Assembly (NCBI GenBank): GCA_002422785.1
Contig: DITK01000045.1
Coordinates: 1 to 16,797 of the forward strand
Length of the DNA: 16,797 nucleotides
Reading direction: 5' to 3'
DNA from: Francisellaceae bacterium UBA6186
GTDB taxonomy: Bacteria > Pseudomonadota > Gammaproteobacteria > UBA6186 > Azoamicaceae
The notes beneath the pieces were generated by a model that was not told the origin of the DNA, did not search any database, and was given only the letters and a program-made list of their open reading frames with translations. This document shows, one piece after another, positions 15,264 through 16,797 of this stretch; the first letter of the stretch is position 1, and every line of letters begins with the position of its first letter. Made by a program: the position numbers and the translations under genes.

Positions 15264-16361
15264 ATGAACAAAAAAATAGATTATTTTGATAACAAATATA
15301 ATGTATCTACCAAATATTGGCACCAATTGGATGATGGCAAAATTCAATGTGACATATGTCCTAGAGCATGTAAGTTACAGGAAGGTCAACGTGGCCTATG
15401 CTTTGTTAGAGCCAGATTAAATAACGAAATAATTTTAACCACCTATGGAAGATCTAGTGGTTATTGCATAGATCCTATCGAAAAAAAACCATTAAATCAT
15501 TTTTTACCTGGTACTCCAATACTGTCATTTGGCACAGCTGGATGTAATCTTGCATGTAAATTTTGCCAGAATTCCGATATCAGCAAATCTAGAGAAATTG
15601 ACACTTTATCAGAAGAAGCGTTTCCAGCAACCATAGCTCTTGCTGCTCAAAAACTACAATGCTCCAGTGTTGCTTTTACGTATAATGATCCAGTACCGTT
15701 TATGGAATATGCTATTGACACAGCTATAGAATGTCATAAGTTAGGTATAAAAGCAGTCTCGGTGTCGGCAGGTTACATCTGCCCTATTCCACGCAAAGAA
15801 TTATACCACCACATAGATGCAGCTAATATAGATTTAAAAGCTTTTACTGAAAAATTTTACAATAATATTACTGGTTCACATTTAATCGATATATTAGATA
15901 CTCTAGTTTATCTAAAACATGAAACTAATGTATGGTTAGAAATTACAACATTACTGATCCCAGGAGAAAACGATTCCAATCAAGAAATTGAACAACTTAG
16001 TAAATGGATTATGCAAAATTTAGGTCCCGATATACCATTACATTTTACCGCTTTCCACCCTAGCTGGAAAATGCTGAATACGCCCTCAACACCACCAGAA
16101 ACTCTTAGCAGAGCAAGAAATATTGCTAAGGTACAAGGGCTACATCACGTTTACACTGGCAATGTGCACGATACTAATGGTAATAGTACTTATTGTTCTA
16201 AATGCAATAATTTATTGATAAAGAGAGATTGGCATAATATATTGCAATATAACTTGTCCAATCATGGATTATGTTTAAATTGTGGTAATAAATGCCCTGG
16301 TGTTTTTATAGGTCATTGTGGCAATTGGGGAGGCAAACGCCAATTAGTAAAATTATGCTAA
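15264..16361 (+). CDS. amrS: Radical SAM enzyme of the AmmeMemoRadiSam system
   Basis: This 365-residue protein belongs to the radical SAM family related to pyruvate-formate-lyase activating enzymes; its substrate in this system is undefined. The [4Fe-4S] cluster motif CNLACKFC is at Cys94, Cys98 and Cys101. An N-terminal cysteine motif, CDICPRACKLQEGQRGLC (29-46), precedes it. At the C terminus CSKC (311-314) and CLNCGNKC (337-344) probably bind zinc. ISVSAGY-like and NIDLKAFTEKFY (188-199) stretches match the family core. It diverges from the Memo gene, so the usual three-gene set is split into two facing operons. Its last seven bases overlap the ATG of the next gene (ATGCTAA), implying coupled translation. 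No good Shine-Dalgarno is seen. Confidence 0.93.
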   Translation: MNKKIDYFDNKYNVSTKYWHQLDDGKIQCDICPRACKLQEGQRGLCFVRARLNNEIILTTYGRSSGYCIDPIEKKPLNHFLPGTPILSFGTAGCNLACKFCQNSDISKSREIDTLSEEAFPATIALAAQKLQCSSVAFTYNDPVPFMEYAIDTAIECHKLGIKAVSVSAGYICPIPRKELYHHIDAANIDLKAFTEKFYNNITGSHLIDILDTLVYLKHETNVWLEITTLLIPGENDSNQEIEQLSKWIMQNLGPDIPLHFTAFHPSWKMLNTPSTPPETLSRARNIAKVQGLHHVYTGNVHDTNGNSTYCSKCNNLLIKRDWHNILQYNLSNHGLCLNCGNKCPGVFIGHCGNWGGKRQLVKLC

Positions 16362-16797
16362 ATAATATAAAAATCTTTATATTATTGTTATTATCCTGTT
16401 GTTTTAATTTATCAAGCAGTTCCGCTGATAATGACGTTGATTGTTATTATCAATCTCATATTATAAAACAACAATTAATTCATACTGTCACAATTAATCC
16501 CAAAAAATATAAAATTATAAATATTACAGCTAACATGATTAATAAAAATGTAGCATATGTAGGACAAATAGCACGTCAATATAATGCTTTGGCTGCAATT
16601 AATGGTGGATTTTTCAGGGAAATTGACAATAAATTTTTTGTGCCAGCTGGAGTGCTAAAAATTAATAATATGTGGCATGGAATAGCATATAAATCTAGAG
16701 CTGCTATTGGATGGAAAGTCAATGGCGATCTAGTATTGATAGACAGATTAACTACCAACACTTCGGTACAAATTGGTGAAATAGCATTACCGGTTTA
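16355..16797 (+). CDS. Secreted phosphodiester-glycosidase-family (NAGPA/DUF2233-like) protein, N-terminal part
   Basis: An open frame begins at ATG 16355, inside the end of the radical SAM gene, and runs 147 codons off the right edge without a stop. The N terminus is a signal peptide: MLNNIK, then a hydrophobic run IFILLLLSCCF, then SSSSAD. Cleavage by signal peptidase I after Ala24 is plausible; LLSC could also be read as a lipobox at Cys15. The mature part contains AINGGFF (81-87) followed by VPAGVLKINN (96-105), the hallmark of the NAGPA/DUF2233 phosphodiester glycosidase fold found in secreted sugar-phosphodiester hydrolases and some exopolysaccharide loci. The catalytic C-terminal part is outside the window. 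The seven-base overlap with the radical SAM gene makes shared expression likely. Confidence 0.82.
   Translation, partial: MLNNIKIFILLLLSCCFNLSSSSADNDVDCYYQSHIIKQQLIHTVTINPKKYKIINITANMINKNVAYVGQIARQYNALAAINGGFFREIDNKFFVPAGVLKINNMWHGIAYKSRAAIGWKVNGDLVLIDRLTTNTSVQIGEIALPV

Noticed and set aside
16576..16761. 61-codon minus-strand frame
   Set aside because: It is antisense to the NGGFF-containing frame on the plus strand, which has a signal peptide and family motif.
1..16797. CRISPR array, insertion sequence or prophage
   Set aside because: No regularly spaced repeats, transposase, integrase or phage genes were seen; the genes are chromosomal.

Overview
The window is a strongly A+T-rich, gene-dense piece of a proteobacterial chromosome. 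The clues point to a gammaproteobacterium: an ampE-aceE-aceF-lpd order like that of Escherichia coli, the homodimeric AceE type of pyruvate dehydrogenase, and a tRNA-Gln/rplY/pth/ychF cluster. The A+T richness, a one-lipoyl AceF and an orphan protein with a possible Skp1/BTB-like region would fit a host-associated lineage such as the Legionellales. That placement is inference only.

Left part (1-5423, minus strand): ampE, aceE, aceF and the start of lpd (cut by the left edge) form a probable operon for the pyruvate dehydrogenase complex. It has tight junctions and no pdhR regulator between ampE and aceE. Centre-left (5592-8140, plus strand): a good sigma-70 promoter drives tRNA-Gln(UUG), followed 27 bases later by rplY, pth (ATGA overlap) and ychF, a translation housekeeping cluster.

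Centre (8192-12293): a 481-residue orphan on the minus strand starts at TTG behind a strong Shine-Dalgarno sequence. It diverges from a glycine-zipper lipoprotein across an intergenic region holding a 27-bp near-perfect palindrome. Next is an FtsH-type membrane protease with intact ATPase and zinc-protease residues but a very short periplasmic loop.

Right part (12300-16797): this is the most unusual region. On the minus strand a Memo-family gene, an AMMECR1-family gene and a full-length XrtA/EpsI-type exosortase homologue are packed as one operon. Divergently, a radical SAM gene overlaps the start of a secreted phosphodiester-glycosidase-family gene that runs off the right edge and has no stop in the window. 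Memo, AMMECR1 and radical SAM together form the 'AmmeMemoRadiSam' trio, whose biochemical role is unsettled. By eye alignment the exosortase homologue has lost all three catalytic positions (Cys to Phe, Arg to Ile, His to Pro) while its periplasmic EpsI domain stays recognisable. The candidate for an undescribed system is therefore a radical-SAM/Memo/AMMECR1 module wired to a catalytically dead exosortase-EpsI protein and a secreted sugar-phosphodiester enzyme, possibly acting in envelope or exopolysaccharide biology.
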